The notes under the pieces: model-generated
The model's input: only the letters and a program-made list of their open reading frames with translations
What the model was told of the DNA's origin: nothing
Database searches by the model: none
Source: a virus
Direction: 5' to 3' (one strand)
IMG/VR virus record: IMGVR_UViG_3300027754_000027
Coordinates: 1 to 30,780 of that record
DNA: 30,780 nt
Position numbers and translations under genes: made by a program
Part shown: positions 6,884 to 15,844 of the stretch, one piece after another
Position numbering within the stretch: position 1 is the first letter of the stretch
How the letters are laid out: the number at the start of each line of letters is the position of its first letter

Positions 6884-7908
6884 GCCCCACAATTTAAAGT
6901 TAATTGACTAATATCAAAACTACAAGCGTTTGATGTCGCGCCCGAAGTTCTAACCGCTTGAATCGTTATCGGTGTGGTATCGTTTGGCAGGTTAGTTGTT
7001 ATTGACCCCTCAACCGTTACGTTGTTTTCCAACGAAGTGACTTTATAAAATACGGTCATTGAATTAAACGGGTTGTAAAGCTCAAACACAAAGAAATCAG
7101 TAGCGGCACTTCCTGTTCTATTTGCAAGAAAATTAGAACCTAAATCTATTTTTGTAGCCGTTCCCGTTGCATCGTTATGGAATATCTGTAAATTTGTGTC
7201 CAAGGCATCTGAACCAATACCAATTATATTTGTCAAACTATCAACGAAAACAGTAGACGAAATTCCTAATAAAGTAGTTGCCGATGTCATCCCATAGAAT
7301 TGGCGCGCGCCTGTATTTAAGGCAGTATCTGATACACCAAATCCAACGCAAAACCTCCAACCCATGTCTATAATATTAAACGCACTTGTTGACCTGTAAC
7401 CGCAAACACCGTTAGCTGCAGGAGTCGAAACACCAATTTTTAAACGTGTTTTTTTCGTTTGCATGGAAGTTGTTGACACCGCCACCGCTGTTGCCGTTCC
7501 TTGTAAAGTACCAACCGCAATGTTTTCAGAAAAGACCGTTGTTGAGTTGTGTTGTGCCCTGTAGCCACGTGCAATTTCTGAACTTGCAACATTCCAATAG
7601 CCAGTCGAAATAAGTTTAGCGTCAATTTGATTTTCGACCGCTTGAGTCGTGGGGTATTTAGTGTTATTTAAGGTTGTGAAATTTGTCGCTTTATTTGCTA
7701 ACACTTCGAAAGCCGCAACATCATAAATTATTTCTGAAATCCCACTTAATGTACGTGTGTATATCTTACCGTTAGCAGTGTTCATGTAGAACTCACCAAT
7801 ATACAAGTCAGTGTACAACCATGTTCCATCCCTATGGTCTGATGTTGCAGGAATAGTTGCAATGCCTGCTCCCTTTTTAATTACAATCCTCTTTGTTATA
7901 TCACTCAT
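6880..7908 (-). CDS. Putative tail fibre / appendage protein, 342 aa
   Basis: Starts MSDITKRIVIKKGAGIATIP. Residues about 25-60 (DGTWLYTDLYIGEFYMNTANGKIYTR) are a short motif common near the N-terminus of phage fibre and appendage proteins. Then comes a helical linker (NTKYPTTQAVENQIDAK), and the C-terminal ~230 residues are Ser/Thr/Gly/Ala-rich with alternating beta-like segments, consistent with a jelly-roll or other carbohydrate-binding fold. Its start overlaps the stop of the 81-aa gene as ATGA. I infer host recognition or an appendage role; no precise family is recognised. Confidence 0.55.
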   Translation of the reverse strand: MSDITKRIVIKKGAGIATIPATSDHRDGTWLYTDLYIGEFYMNTANGKIYTRTLSGISEIIYDVAAFEVLANKATNFTTLNNTKYPTTQAVENQIDAKLISTGYWNVASSEIARGYRAQHNSTTVFSENIAVGTLQGTATAVAVSTTSMQTKKTRLKIGVSTPAANGVCGYRSTSAFNIIDMGWRFCVGFGVSDTALNTGARQFYGMTSATTLLGISSTVFVDSLTNIIGIGSDALDTNLQIFHNDATGTATKIDLGSNFLANRTGSAATDFFVFELYNPFNSMTVFYKVTSLENNVTVEGSITTNLPNDTTPITIQAVRTSGATSNACSFDISQLTLNCGA

Positions 7909-8150
7909 AAATTATATATATCTGAATTAATACTCGCACCAACGCCACCTATTAAGCTGTAAACATCTTCATCTGCACCAACTCCACCAAATAAAATACC
8001 GTTATCCTCATCACTTAAATTTGTAATCAGTATTTTTTTAGGCACGCCACTATTGTAAGGTTGTATAAATAAATAGTCACTATCCAAAGCGGTAGTGACT
8101 TCTTTAAATCTTATAAATGAAGGTGTTAAATTTCCGTTAAACTCAGTCAT
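7905..8150 (-). CDS. Small structural-region hypothetical protein, 81 aa
   Basis: Starts MTEFNGNLTPSFIRFKEVTT. The C-terminal half has two copies of a 'GGVGA' element about 19 residues apart (FGGVGADEDVYSL and IGGVGASINSDIYNL), a short internal repeat with similar flanks. Packed between two fibre-like genes, with 1-base spacing upstream and an ATGA overlap downstream, so probably part of the same appendage module. No function is known. Confidence 0.5.
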   Translation of the reverse strand: MTEFNGNLTPSFIRFKEVTTALDSDYLFIQPYNSGVPKKILITNLSDEDNGILFGGVGADEDVYSLIGGVGASINSDIYNL

Positions 8151-8151
8151 T

Positions 8152-8868
8152 TTATAGTGCTAAATTACCAAACACATACGCTTCAGTAGCTGATATAAAC
8201 AGAATTGTAGCACTTGAATACTGAGTATTAATCTTAAGTTCGCCACCGTCTGAACGTAACGTTACGCCTGATCCAGCAATTGTTGTTTGACCTGCTCCAT
8301 ATTGTGTAATTAATACTTGTTGACCTGCTGTAAAAACTCCTGAAGGCACCGTCAAAGTGTTGGCAGTTGCCTTGTTCATTTCAACTACTTGCCCGTTATC
8401 AGCAGCTACAAGCGTGTAACTATCTGTTTTACGTGCTAATGTTAAATCGATAACAGATTGGCGGCTATAAGTAGCCCAATTTGTTCCATTCCAACGATAA
8501 ACAGTGTCCGTTTTAGTGTTATTTACTAATGTTCCAACTGTTGCGGTTGTGTTTTGAAATATGTAATTCCAAAATGTACCATCCCATTCAATTACACCTG
8601 CATATGTTCCACTTGGATACAAGTATCTATCTCCAATAGTTGGAGAACTTGGTAACGCTGAAATCAAGTCTAAAACAGCGATAGTATAATCTTGCCCTAT
8701 TCCAACTTCTTTAATCACTCCATTTGCATGGTACTTTAAACGCCCATCAATGTAGTGGATTGTTGCATCTTCCTTTACTATACCACTTTCTGAAGTTAAA
8801 ACGTCAGGTTGCACCTTCCAAGTAGCGTTGTTAATCGTTTGCGTGTTGTCAATTATTGTTACTCCCAT
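8152..8868 (-). CDS. Putative fibre / appendage protein, 238 aa
   Basis: Starts MGVTIIDNTQTINNATWKV. The middle has GDRYLYPSGTYAGVIEWDG and YRWNGTNWATYS, the W-rich repeats seen in phage tail and appendage proteins (DUF2793-like). The C-terminal ~85 residues (YTLVAADNGQVVEMNKA, TLTVPSGVFTAGQQVLITQ, TTIAGSGVTLRSDGG) resemble a small beta-helix-type module common at the ends of phage structural proteins. It lies 1 base downstream of the protease gene stop. A virion appendage is the likeliest role. Confidence 0.55.
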   Translation of the reverse strand: MGVTIIDNTQTINNATWKVQPDVLTSESGIVKEDATIHYIDGRLKYHANGVIKEVGIGQDYTIAVLDLISALPSSPTIGDRYLYPSGTYAGVIEWDGTFWNYIFQNTTATVGTLVNNTKTDTVYRWNGTNWATYSRQSVIDLTLARKTDSYTLVAADNGQVVEMNKATANTLTVPSGVFTAGQQVLITQYGAGQTTIAGSGVTLRSDGGELKINTQYSSATILFISATEAYVFGNLAL

Positions 8869-8869
8869 T

Positions 8870-9436
8870 TTATATTGATTTTAAAAGTTCCTTAATTTCG
8901 TTTATTGTATCTTCATGGCTTTCTGCTTCAAGTTGGTCTAACCCGTCAAATTTTCCCTCGATACTAAACCCCTTGAATTTACCGTCTTTGATTTGTTGCC
9001 AAACCTCCTCGTTGTAAACTTTCATTTTAACTACCCATGAGCCTTTAACAGCATCTAATTTATAAATGTTGGATTTATCGTGTTTTTCGTCTTCAACTAT
9101 CCAACTTTCGATTAAGCTAACACCCTCAACATTATGGTCGTGGTCAACTGTTACGTTGTTATTGTAATTCTTTTTTAAGTAAAGTTCTTGAACCTTTGCG
9201 ATTGTTTCCTCACTAAATGAAATAGTAAACTCTTTATCCTTAATACGTCTTAATATCTGTTTGTTAGGCACCAATGCAAGCCCCACAACTTCGCGTTTTT
9301 CATCGTTGGTTACCTTTAGTTCAACACTAATCTCACTTAAGAAAATAAACGTCTCTTCTATGGCAGGACGGTCTACAAGTGAAATCGCAAATACCCCTTG
9401 GTCATCGTCTTTAATTGTTAGCTCTATATTCTGCAT
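8870..9436 (-). CDS. XkdF-like prohead protease
   Basis: A 188-residue protein matching the XkdF-like putative serine protease family (Peptidase_S78_2 type). Seen are VDRPAIEETFIFLSE near residues 21-34, VTVDHDHNVEGVSLIESWIVE (about 95-115, with H99/H101 and S111 as candidate catalytic residues), WVVKMKVYNEEVWQQIKDG and GFSIEGKFDG (156-165). Such proteases cleave scaffold and capsid proteins during prohead maturation. The gene is placed right after the tape measure rather than between portal and capsid, and lacks the long C-terminal extension seen in some relatives. Confidence 0.8.
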   Translation of the reverse strand: MQNIELTIKDDDQGVFAISLVDRPAIEETFIFLSEISVELKVTNDEKREVVGLALVPNKQILRRIKDKEFTISFSEETIAKVQELYLKKNYNNNVTVDHDHNVEGVSLIESWIVEDEKHDKSNIYKLDAVKGSWVVKMKVYNEEVWQQIKDGKFKGFSIEGKFDGLDQLEAESHEDTINEIKELLKSI

Positions 9437-9457
9437 ACTTTTATAACTTAATTTATA

Positions 9458-11173
9458 TTAAAATGTTGCATTTCTTACTCTATTACGGTCTAATGCTTGC
9501 GCTGTCGACACTTCACCGCTTACTACATAGGCTTTAATAGGCTGCTGTTGTAACGCTCCTAACTGCATTTGTGGTTGTGCTTGTATAATGTCAAAGGATG
9601 GAGTACGTGGTGCGCTTGGTGTACTTGTTGCTGTATCTCCACCACCTCCTCCACCTTGAAATTGTGTGTTAGCTATCTTTGCGATGTTCAAAGCTCCTAA
9701 CGTACCCACCAAACCAGCTTGTATGATTTGCGCCCCGGGGAATAAAGGCACTTGAGTTAATGCGGCTGTAACACCTTGAGCAGTGTTGACAATAGCTTGA
9801 CCTAAACTTGCCGCTTTGTTTATTTGAAATGCTTTACGTTGGTCTGCTTCGTTTCCTTGTGCGAATAAATCTGCAACACTTCTAATTACATCAAAAGACA
9901 TTGATGTTAATTCTTGTTTCTTTCTATTTTTATCCTCTTCTAATTTTAACTCAGCTTCGTTGTGCGCTTCAATCTGTTTTACTTTTGCATCATTAATAAC
10001 ATTTTGAGCTGCCATCATTTTCTCAGCGTCTGAGATTGCTTTTTTAACAGGGTCTCTAAATCCTTTTTTCTTTAATGTGTTTTTCTCCGCCTCCTCAAGC
10101 ATTTCAGATTGTGCTTTGTAGAAGTCTTTTTCCGCTTGAGTTCTTTTTTCAAGTGCTGCTTTTTCTGCGTCTGCTCTTTCTTTTGCTCTTGCTTTTGCTT
10201 CTTCAACTGCTGCCTTCCCTTCTTCATTTTCCTGCCTTAACAACATTTTTCTCTGTTTGTTAAGTTTTATTCCTGTCATTGCGTTTTCTGTTTCCGCTTC
10301 ATTTAGGGCAACCGTCGCATCCCTAATTTCTTGCTTCATTTTCTTTTCAGCTTGACCCCCTAATGCTTTTGCTTTTTCTTCTAATATCCTTAAATCTGTA
10401 GCGGCTGTTCTTACTTTTTCCTTTGATGATTCTTTTTCAGCTTTTGTAACTTCTTCTAATGCTTTCTTTTTAGCTTTTATAGTTTCGTTTTCATCTGTTA
10501 AAACCTCACGAGATTGAACTAATAATTTATTAATTTCTGACTGTCTAACCGCTTGCTCTTTTTTAGCTTTATTGTTTGCTTGTTGTTCTTTTTCTAACTT
10601 TCTAATAGTAGCAAAGGTTGTGCCGTCAATCGCTTTTGATAATTGATTATATGAAGTTGTAGCTTCTTTGTTTGCGTTCTTCATTGCTTCTCCTGCTCCT
10701 TTAAAGTCTAGTGTTATAAACTTATACGCTGCTTCAACTGCATAAGCTAATGACCTTGTAAGCCCAAAAATTGCATCCTTAACCTGTGTCCCCACGGCGT
10801 TCAATCCTTCCCAAACCGCTGCTATTTCCTTGCCTATCTTTACATTTGATTGAAATGCTTCATAAACAAATTTTAAAGCTCCTACAATCGCCGTAATAAT
10901 TAATATAATAGGATTTGCGAGTAACATTTTAAATGAGTTACCTAACGCATTTACACCACCCTCAGCAGATTTTAACCCCGGCACTAAGTTAATAACCGTG
11001 TCTTTTATAGCTTTTAAACCGCTGCTTTTAGCCCCTGTTTCTGCGGTTGCTTGATTTAAGTTTTGTGTTGCTACGGTCGCTTCTTTTGTTTGCTTAACAA
11101 CATCCTTCATGTCAAGGTTTACACCTTTGATGTTGGTTTTTACCTCTAATTCAATTATTTTCTTTTCGCCCAT
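9458..11173 (-). CDS. Tail tape measure protein
   Basis: A 571-residue protein starting MGEKKIIELEVKTNIKGVNL. Residues 83-105 form a hydrophobic segment (LLANPIILIITAIVGAL), and about 190-430 is a long, highly charged helical/coiled-coil region rich in K, E and A. The C-terminal third holds another hydrophobic helix (QAIVNTAQGVTAALTQVP, LVGTLGALNIAKIA) and then a Gly/Pro/Gln-rich tail. This organisation is diagnostic of tape measure proteins, which set tail length and are ejected during DNA entry. Its moderate length suggests a rather short siphovirus tail, below 100 nm, if the usual residue-to-length relation holds. It follows the distal-tail genes, the reverse of the usual order. Confidence 0.85.
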   Translation of the reverse strand: MGEKKIIELEVKTNIKGVNLDMKDVVKQTKEATVATQNLNQATAETGAKSSGLKAIKDTVINLVPGLKSAEGGVNALGNSFKMLLANPIILIITAIVGALKFVYEAFQSNVKIGKEIAAVWEGLNAVGTQVKDAIFGLTRSLAYAVEAAYKFITLDFKGAGEAMKNANKEATTSYNQLSKAIDGTTFATIRKLEKEQQANNKAKKEQAVRQSEINKLLVQSREVLTDENETIKAKKKALEEVTKAEKESSKEKVRTAATDLRILEEKAKALGGQAEKKMKQEIRDATVALNEAETENAMTGIKLNKQRKMLLRQENEEGKAAVEEAKARAKERADAEKAALEKRTQAEKDFYKAQSEMLEEAEKNTLKKKGFRDPVKKAISDAEKMMAAQNVINDAKVKQIEAHNEAELKLEEDKNRKKQELTSMSFDVIRSVADLFAQGNEADQRKAFQINKAASLGQAIVNTAQGVTAALTQVPLFPGAQIIQAGLVGTLGALNIAKIANTQFQGGGGGGDTATSTPSAPRTPSFDIIQAQPQMQLGALQQQPIKAYVVSGEVSTAQALDRNRVRNATF

Positions 11174-11327
11174 TTGTAGCTTGTTTTAAGTATAACTCCC
11201 TTTTAGCCTGTTTGTAGCTTTCGCGAATAGAATTAGTAAGTTTATATTTCCCTTTAGCGATGTCTATTATTTCGCTTTGACCGTAAAAATCATTAGACTT
11301 CAATAGTTGTATAATTGTGTTAAGCAT
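11151..11327 (-). CDS. Small hypothetical tail-region protein, 58 aa
   Basis: I choose ATG 11325-11327 (MLNTIIQLLKSNDFYGQSEI) over an upstream GTG because the ATG overlaps the preceding stop by only a few bases. The protein is basic and helical, ending KQATNGRKENN. It overlaps the tape measure start by 23 bases, so its translation is probably coupled to it. A tape-measure partner is plausible by position only. Confidence 0.5.
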   Translation of the reverse strand: MLNTIIQLLKSNDFYGQSEIIDIAKGKYKLTNSIRESYKQAKRELYLKQATNGRKENN

Positions 11328-13536
11328 CTTGGTAAATTGTTGTGTATGGTATTCCGTCACGTGTTAACGATGTTGTAACAGGTACACCAGACGTGTTAGT
11401 TGGTAATGTAACTGATATTAATTGCTCCGATGTGTAAGTTGTGCAAGTAGCACCCACGCATATCTCTGTTGATGTTTGACCATTCTCGATGAATACAGGC
11501 ACTTCAACCGTTGTTGTTGCTGCTGTTTGAATAGGTAAATTAACATTTGCAACTGCTCTAAAATCATTGATTAAAGACAAATCAACTTCACCACTTGTAA
11601 GGTTTACTTTCATCTCATTAATTACATAACGTTTGTCTCTAATTATCAAACGGTCGTTTAGCTTTAAACTTGTAAGTAGTGAAATTGGAAATAACGCTTT
11701 AACGTTTGTAAGTCTGTTTTTTTTATTGAATAAGTTTTGTAAGTATTCAGCGTAATACTGAGAGTACAAAGTATTTGTTATTGTCACACCATTAAATGCA
11801 CTACCTTCTACTGAAAAATGATTTGAATAAATAACATTGTTATATGTTATCTGATTGCATAGAGGTCTATATGCTGTAATTAAAACTTCCGAGCTTCCAT
11901 CGTCAAAATAAAATGAAGTGCTTTGATATGAATCTAAATATAGCAATATTGGTTTATTGTCATAGCTTTCAGTTGCTGTATCTTCATTTAATAAATATGC
12001 TTTTGGTGGCTCGTCTGCATCTGTTATGTCTTCTTTTGCGAAGTAAATATTTTCAAACGGAACATCTATTTTATAATCTCCTCCATCGTAATTAGCGAAC
12101 GACTCCTTAACATTTCCAAACTCTCTTGTTGCGTTTGTTGTTTCGTTAAAATACTTTTCGTTCAAATAACTTTCTGACTTTTCGTAATCAAAAGATATTT
12201 CTTTGTAAAGTTTGTGGCGTTCAATTGTAAATTCATCCGTGTCAACATATTCTGTAATATCAACAACTGCACCCTTTGAATACCAATCATCTAAAGGCTC
12301 TACTTGAAAGTTGTCTACAGATGTAGCATAACAAGTAAGATTAAACATTTTAAACACACCACTAACAAAGTCGCTAATCTTCATGTTAGGAGCGTACACC
12401 GATGGGTCAACATAAGGGCTTGAAAAAGTAACGGCTCCACTGCTCGCGGTGTTTGTTACATATCCCGAAAGTATTACACCGCTATATGTGTTTTGGTAAT
12501 ACTGATATTTAAAGCCAAACGATACCGTTGCTGTACCTGCTGTTGAAGCTCTTAATCTAAACTTTACATCATAAGCTGTAAATGCAGAAGTATTACTAAA
12601 AACATTTTCTGAACTTCCTGTTTTTATTTCTGTTGTCTTTACAAGTTTACCGTCTTGAATTGCATCTACAAATAACCTTATCCCAGCAGTTGCACTTGTA
12701 AAAGATGCTGTAATTGTTAGGTTTTGAGTTAGATTTATATTTACTTTTGTAGGGTCTTGTAGTATGTTATTAGTACCTGTAATACTTGAAAACGTTACGT
12801 CTTCCGACTCACTATAAGCCAAAAAGTCTTTTGCGTTCTTTAACCATAAAAACAACTCAGTAAATAACTTTTGATTAAAGAAATTAGAGTTAAACGACAC
12901 ACCGAAATCTGTTTGTATTGCTTCAAAAATACGTTTAACCTTCAAAGCAGGAAATAACTCATTGTAAACAATAGCTCCAGCAGTTGTATCGATGCAAGTA
13001 CTCGTACCTAACCCATAGGTCCAATGTCTTTTAGAGGTAATTAATGGAAATTCTAAATCGTTTGATACCGTATTTATGATTCGACCTCTAACATTTGAAC
13101 CGCTGTAATTCATACCGTATGAACGTAAATCTAAATCCTTTAAGGTCTTATCTCCAAACTTATCTTTAAGGCTCGTTAAATCACCGTAAAAAGTTATTGA
13201 ATAGCTCTCAACACGTCCTTTAACAACGTTTGAACTTTCGATTGATATTTTCCCACTCCTAAATGGTATTGTACCTATTTCTATAAATCCGTTGCGCTTA
13301 ATGTTAGGGTTGTCGTTTGCGTCAACATCCGATTGATAAAAATGTTCGAATAGCCTATTATTACGTGGTGATGCAGGAATAGTAAACGACTGCGTAAAGT
13401 CAGTGTACACCTTTGCTAAGTCCTGAACGTTTTGAATCGAACTATTAATATGAATTTCTTCATCGTTAAATAACTCTAACTTTTCATAGTTATTTGAATC
13501 CGTAATAACTTCTATATATACGTCTACCTTTCTCAT
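11320..13536 (-). CDS. Large distal tail / baseplate hub-like protein
   Basis: A 738-residue protein starting MRKVDVYIEVITDSNNYEKL. The N-terminal ~150 residues (DLAKVYTDFTQSFTIPASPRNNRLFEHFYQ, FRSGKISIES, SYSITFYGDLTSLKDKF) match a conserved Bacteroidota phage tail protein often annotated only as 'tail protein' or 'Tal-like'. The C-terminal part (LNDRLIIRDKRYVINEMKVNL followed by EVDLSLINDF) looks like a baseplate-hub beta domain. The extreme C-terminus is Thr/Val-rich. It is adjacent to a second large tail gene upstream and the tape measure downstream, so I infer a tail-tip hub. Enzymatic motifs were not seen. Confidence 0.65.
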   Translation of the reverse strand: MRKVDVYIEVITDSNNYEKLELFNDEEIHINSSIQNVQDLAKVYTDFTQSFTIPASPRNNRLFEHFYQSDVDANDNPNIKRNGFIEIGTIPFRSGKISIESSNVVKGRVESYSITFYGDLTSLKDKFGDKTLKDLDLRSYGMNYSGSNVRGRIINTVSNDLEFPLITSKRHWTYGLGTSTCIDTTAGAIVYNELFPALKVKRIFEAIQTDFGVSFNSNFFNQKLFTELFLWLKNAKDFLAYSESEDVTFSSITGTNNILQDPTKVNINLTQNLTITASFTSATAGIRLFVDAIQDGKLVKTTEIKTGSSENVFSNTSAFTAYDVKFRLRASTAGTATVSFGFKYQYYQNTYSGVILSGYVTNTASSGAVTFSSPYVDPSVYAPNMKISDFVSGVFKMFNLTCYATSVDNFQVEPLDDWYSKGAVVDITEYVDTDEFTIERHKLYKEISFDYEKSESYLNEKYFNETTNATREFGNVKESFANYDGGDYKIDVPFENIYFAKEDITDADEPPKAYLLNEDTATESYDNKPILLYLDSYQSTSFYFDDGSSEVLITAYRPLCNQITYNNVIYSNHFSVEGSAFNGVTITNTLYSQYYAEYLQNLFNKKNRLTNVKALFPISLLTSLKLNDRLIIRDKRYVINEMKVNLTSGEVDLSLINDFRAVANVNLPIQTAATTTVEVPVFIENGQTSTEICVGATCTTYTSEQLISVTLPTNTSGVPVTTSLTRDGIPYTTIYQDA

Positions 13537-14567
13537 TATACAACGCTATTAATTAAATCATACGCAAATTCAAACTCCAAACTATAATTTATTTGTTTTG
13601 TGTTTAGCGACTTGTTTAGTTCAATTGATTTAGTTTTAAGGATAGCAGGCTTTTCATCTACTAACACCTTTTCACTAAGCATCAATTGTTTTAAGTTATC
13701 CTTAAAATCTTCCTCTACCCATCCTGAATTGACCTTTATACTTTGTTTTCCGTTTTGGTTATACGTTGTTCTTTGACCACCTGTTAAGCTATAATCATAC
13801 GGTTGCATTAAATTGTAATCTTTATTAGTGACTTCGATATTATCGTTTGACGCTTTGAAAAAGAACTCACGTTGGAATGCTCCGTGTTTGTTTATGAAAT
13901 CAACCTTTACAGGTGTATGCAAACATTCCTCAACAGGCTTGAACGTCCATGTCGCTTGAATTACGTTTGAACTATTTATAACCTCAACTATCCACGGTTC
14001 TGTAAATCTACTATTATAGCAACGTGGCACGTAATACCATGAGTTACCCAACGATGAACTAAGGTAAGTTAAACCCTCTGAATCAATCCATCTTATTTTA
14101 TCATTTGCTGCTGCGTAAAGCATAATAAAACCAGCGTTTGAACCACTATGGTAGTAGTAAGTCTTTTGGTCTAACAAGTAATTGCCACCGTTATAATTAA
14201 CACTATCGGCAAAATCTGAATATCCATCCGTAGCAATATAATCAGTTGTGTCTACTAATGTTTCTGTTACTCCTACAGTCTTGTATCTCTTTACTCTAAC
14301 ATTAAGTTTGTCAACACACGTATAACTAACTGCTGCGGTCAAACTTGTAACGTTACTATATGCCGTGTGGTCAAAGTATTCACGAATGTAAGGTGCAATG
14401 TCATAATAAGTTGTTGGTGCATTCGATGCAGGAATTGCTTTGCTAAGTGTATAGCTTAAAGTAGGAGTTGAACCTAAAGCACCGAAGCTAATAAACAATT
14501 CAATCTTTGTACTTACTTGGCTTGCTTCATTGATACTAATAATATAAGGTGACCTTGCTCTAATCAT
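13536..14567 (-). CDS. Distal tail protein, 343 aa
   Basis: Starts MIRARSPYIISINEASQVST, with SPY..I near the N-terminus and YDIAPYIREYFDH (about 54-66), features of a conserved flavobacterial phage tail protein that precedes the large hub-like gene. Around residue 220, KPVEECLHTPVKVDFINKHGAFQREFFF is another conserved-looking block. The order (this gene, then the 738-aa gene, one-base overlap) suggests a Dit-like or tail-tip adaptor role. No catalytic motif is visible. Confidence 0.6.
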   Translation of the reverse strand: MIRARSPYIISINEASQVSTKIELFISFGALGSTPTLSYTLSKAIPASNAPTTYYDIAPYIREYFDHTAYSNVTSLTAAVSYTCVDKLNVRVKRYKTVGVTETLVDTTDYIATDGYSDFADSVNYNGGNYLLDQKTYYYHSGSNAGFIMLYAAANDKIRWIDSEGLTYLSSSLGNSWYYVPRCYNSRFTEPWIVEVINSSNVIQATWTFKPVEECLHTPVKVDFINKHGAFQREFFFKASNDNIEVTNKDYNLMQPYDYSLTGGQRTTYNQNGKQSIKVNSGWVEEDFKDNLKQLMLSEKVLVDEKPAILKTKSIELNKSLNTKQINYSLEFEFAYDLINSVV

Positions 14568-15142
14568 TTCGGTTGTTTAATTGAATAGTTAAAAATCTTT
14601 TCTAAATCTATTTTTAAATCATTTACTAATTCTTGCGGTAAACGCTTGTAAGCCGCTTCAAATGGCTTAGTAAAAAACAAAGTTGGTCTTATACCTTTAG
14701 CATAGATTGACCGTGTTATTATCCACGCTGTTGCATCGTACGATAAGAATTTACCCGTTGACTTCTTTGTTTCGGGGTCACGTTGTCTAAACTGAAATTT
14801 GCGAGCTTTAACCCATCTTTGCATTCCCTCCGTTAATCCTCCTTTTGCTCCCGTTCCGCTCCCAAACTTATAAGGTGAGTCAGGAGCTTTAGAACTTGAA
14901 CGTTTACCCTTTACTCCTTTGTCTTGATAGCTACCGTATTCCTCCATCTGGAAATTCAAGAAGTAACCCTTAGCGTAAACTTTAGCTTCACCTTTCAATG
15001 AGTTGTATAGCTTTCGTGTGTTGTTGTGGCTGCCAAAAGGTGCGCGTCCCTTTGTTAAGTTAGTACGAGCCTGTTTGATTACTGATGCTTTGAACTTATC
15101 CAATGCGGCTTGTAAGCCTGACTCCCTTAAATCTGCTAACAT
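14564..15142 (-). CDS. Putative tail-completion / neck protein, 192 aa
   Basis: Starts MLADLRESGLQAALDKFKAS. It is strongly basic with an HK97-gp10-like feel: helical N-terminus, a TRKLYNSLKG segment (about 43-52), a Gly/Ser/Lys-rich central loop (GVKGKRSSSKAPDSPYKFGS) and a C-terminal helix. It sits between the tail-chaperone/terminator-type genes and the distal-tail genes. Such proteins usually complete the tail or neck. Assignment rests on size, charge and neighbours. Confidence 0.5.
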   Translation of the reverse strand: MLADLRESGLQAALDKFKASVIKQARTNLTKGRAPFGSHNNTRKLYNSLKGEAKVYAKGYFLNFQMEEYGSYQDKGVKGKRSSSKAPDSPYKFGSGTGAKGGLTEGMQRWVKARKFQFRQRDPETKKSTGKFLSYDATAWIITRSIYAKGIRPTLFFTKPFEAAYKRLPQELVNDLKIDLEKIFNYSIKQPK

Positions 15143-15594
15143 ATAGTCATTTCATTAGGTGCTAATATGTCAAAGGTCATAGTCCACCCAGCAACCGCAT
15201 CCGTAAACCTATCAACAAACGGTTCACAACTTGCAGTATCGTCTAACACTTCATAGCCTAAATCATAAATATCTCCTCTTCTTACCCTCTCAAATATTCT
15301 ATTAAGTATGCTTAATGTAGTGTTTAACACATCATCCTCATTGTCATTGCCCTTATAAATATCCGTTACATCATCTTTACTAATGTCAACTATGCTCATC
15401 ATAACTAATGACACATTGTACACCGTTGTATTACCTCTAAATGCTACATCATTGAATATAATATGACACAATGGGTACATGTCTTGCTTTGCATTTGTGA
15501 TTTTATCAAGGCTGCCCTTCGTTACTCGATTAACTAAAGGGTCTGCAAGTATAGAGTCATGCAATAATGTAGATAAGTTATAATAGTTTTTCAT
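15136..15594 (-). CDS. Putative tail terminator / head-tail joining protein
   Basis: A 152-residue protein starting MKNYYNLSTLLHDSILADPL. The segments DVLNTTLSILNRIFERVRRGDIYDLGY and CEPFVDRFTDAVAGWTMTFDI (ending NEMTIC) closely match a small protein conserved in Bacteroidota siphoviruses and annotated near tail-joining genes. It overlaps the end of the frameshifted chaperone product by 17 bases. A tail terminator (tube-capping) role is inferred from size and neighbours. Confidence 0.55.
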   Translation of the reverse strand: MKNYYNLSTLLHDSILADPLVNRVTKGSLDKITNAKQDMYPLCHIIFNDVAFRGNTTVYNVSLVMMSIVDISKDDVTDIYKGNDNEDDVLNTTLSILNRIFERVRRGDIYDLGYEVLDDTASCEPFVDRFTDAVAGWTMTFDILAPNEMTIC

Positions 15595-15844
15595 GTGATC
15601 GCTTTAATTGTTTAACCTCGATTCTACTTTTTTGTTGTTCGAACGTTAAAAATGTTAAGCACTGATGAAGCCCGAGCCCTGTAACTTCGTCAAATCTTCT
15701 AATATCTCCCTGAGCGACGTGATAGATTGAGCTATACCATCCCCATTGTTTTGAGAATTGAACATTTTCGCTATACGGGTTTTGCTCTTCATTTTCTCCA
15801 AAGAGGATAGCGTACTGCTTATTAATTCTATTCCTAAAGTCCAA
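15578..15844 (-). CDS. Tail assembly chaperone, T extension (reached by -1 frameshift)
   Basis: An 88-codon frame with no upstream ATG; it opens at TTG exactly at the slippery run and reads DFRNRINKQYAILFGENEE. The block QWGWYSSIYHVAQGDIRRFD, followed by LGLHQCLTFLTFEQQKSRIE, is the typical C-terminal half of Bacteroidota tail assembly chaperones (lambda gpT equivalent). A -1 shift from codon 163 of the upstream frame gives a fusion of about 251 residues. It overlaps the 3' end of the zero-frame product by 190 bases, so both frames are coding there. Independent translation is unlikely because of the missing start. Confidence 0.8.
   Translation of the reverse strand: MDFRNRINKQYAILFGENEEQNPYSENVQFSKQWGWYSSIYHVAQGDIRRFDEVTGLGLHQCLTFLTFEQQKSRIEVKQLKRSHEKLL

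Noticed and set aside
7440-7625. Minus-strand 61-codon frame inside the 342-aa fibre-like gene
   Set aside because: It lies entirely within the fibre-like gene in another frame, has a low-complexity basic product and no start-context support.
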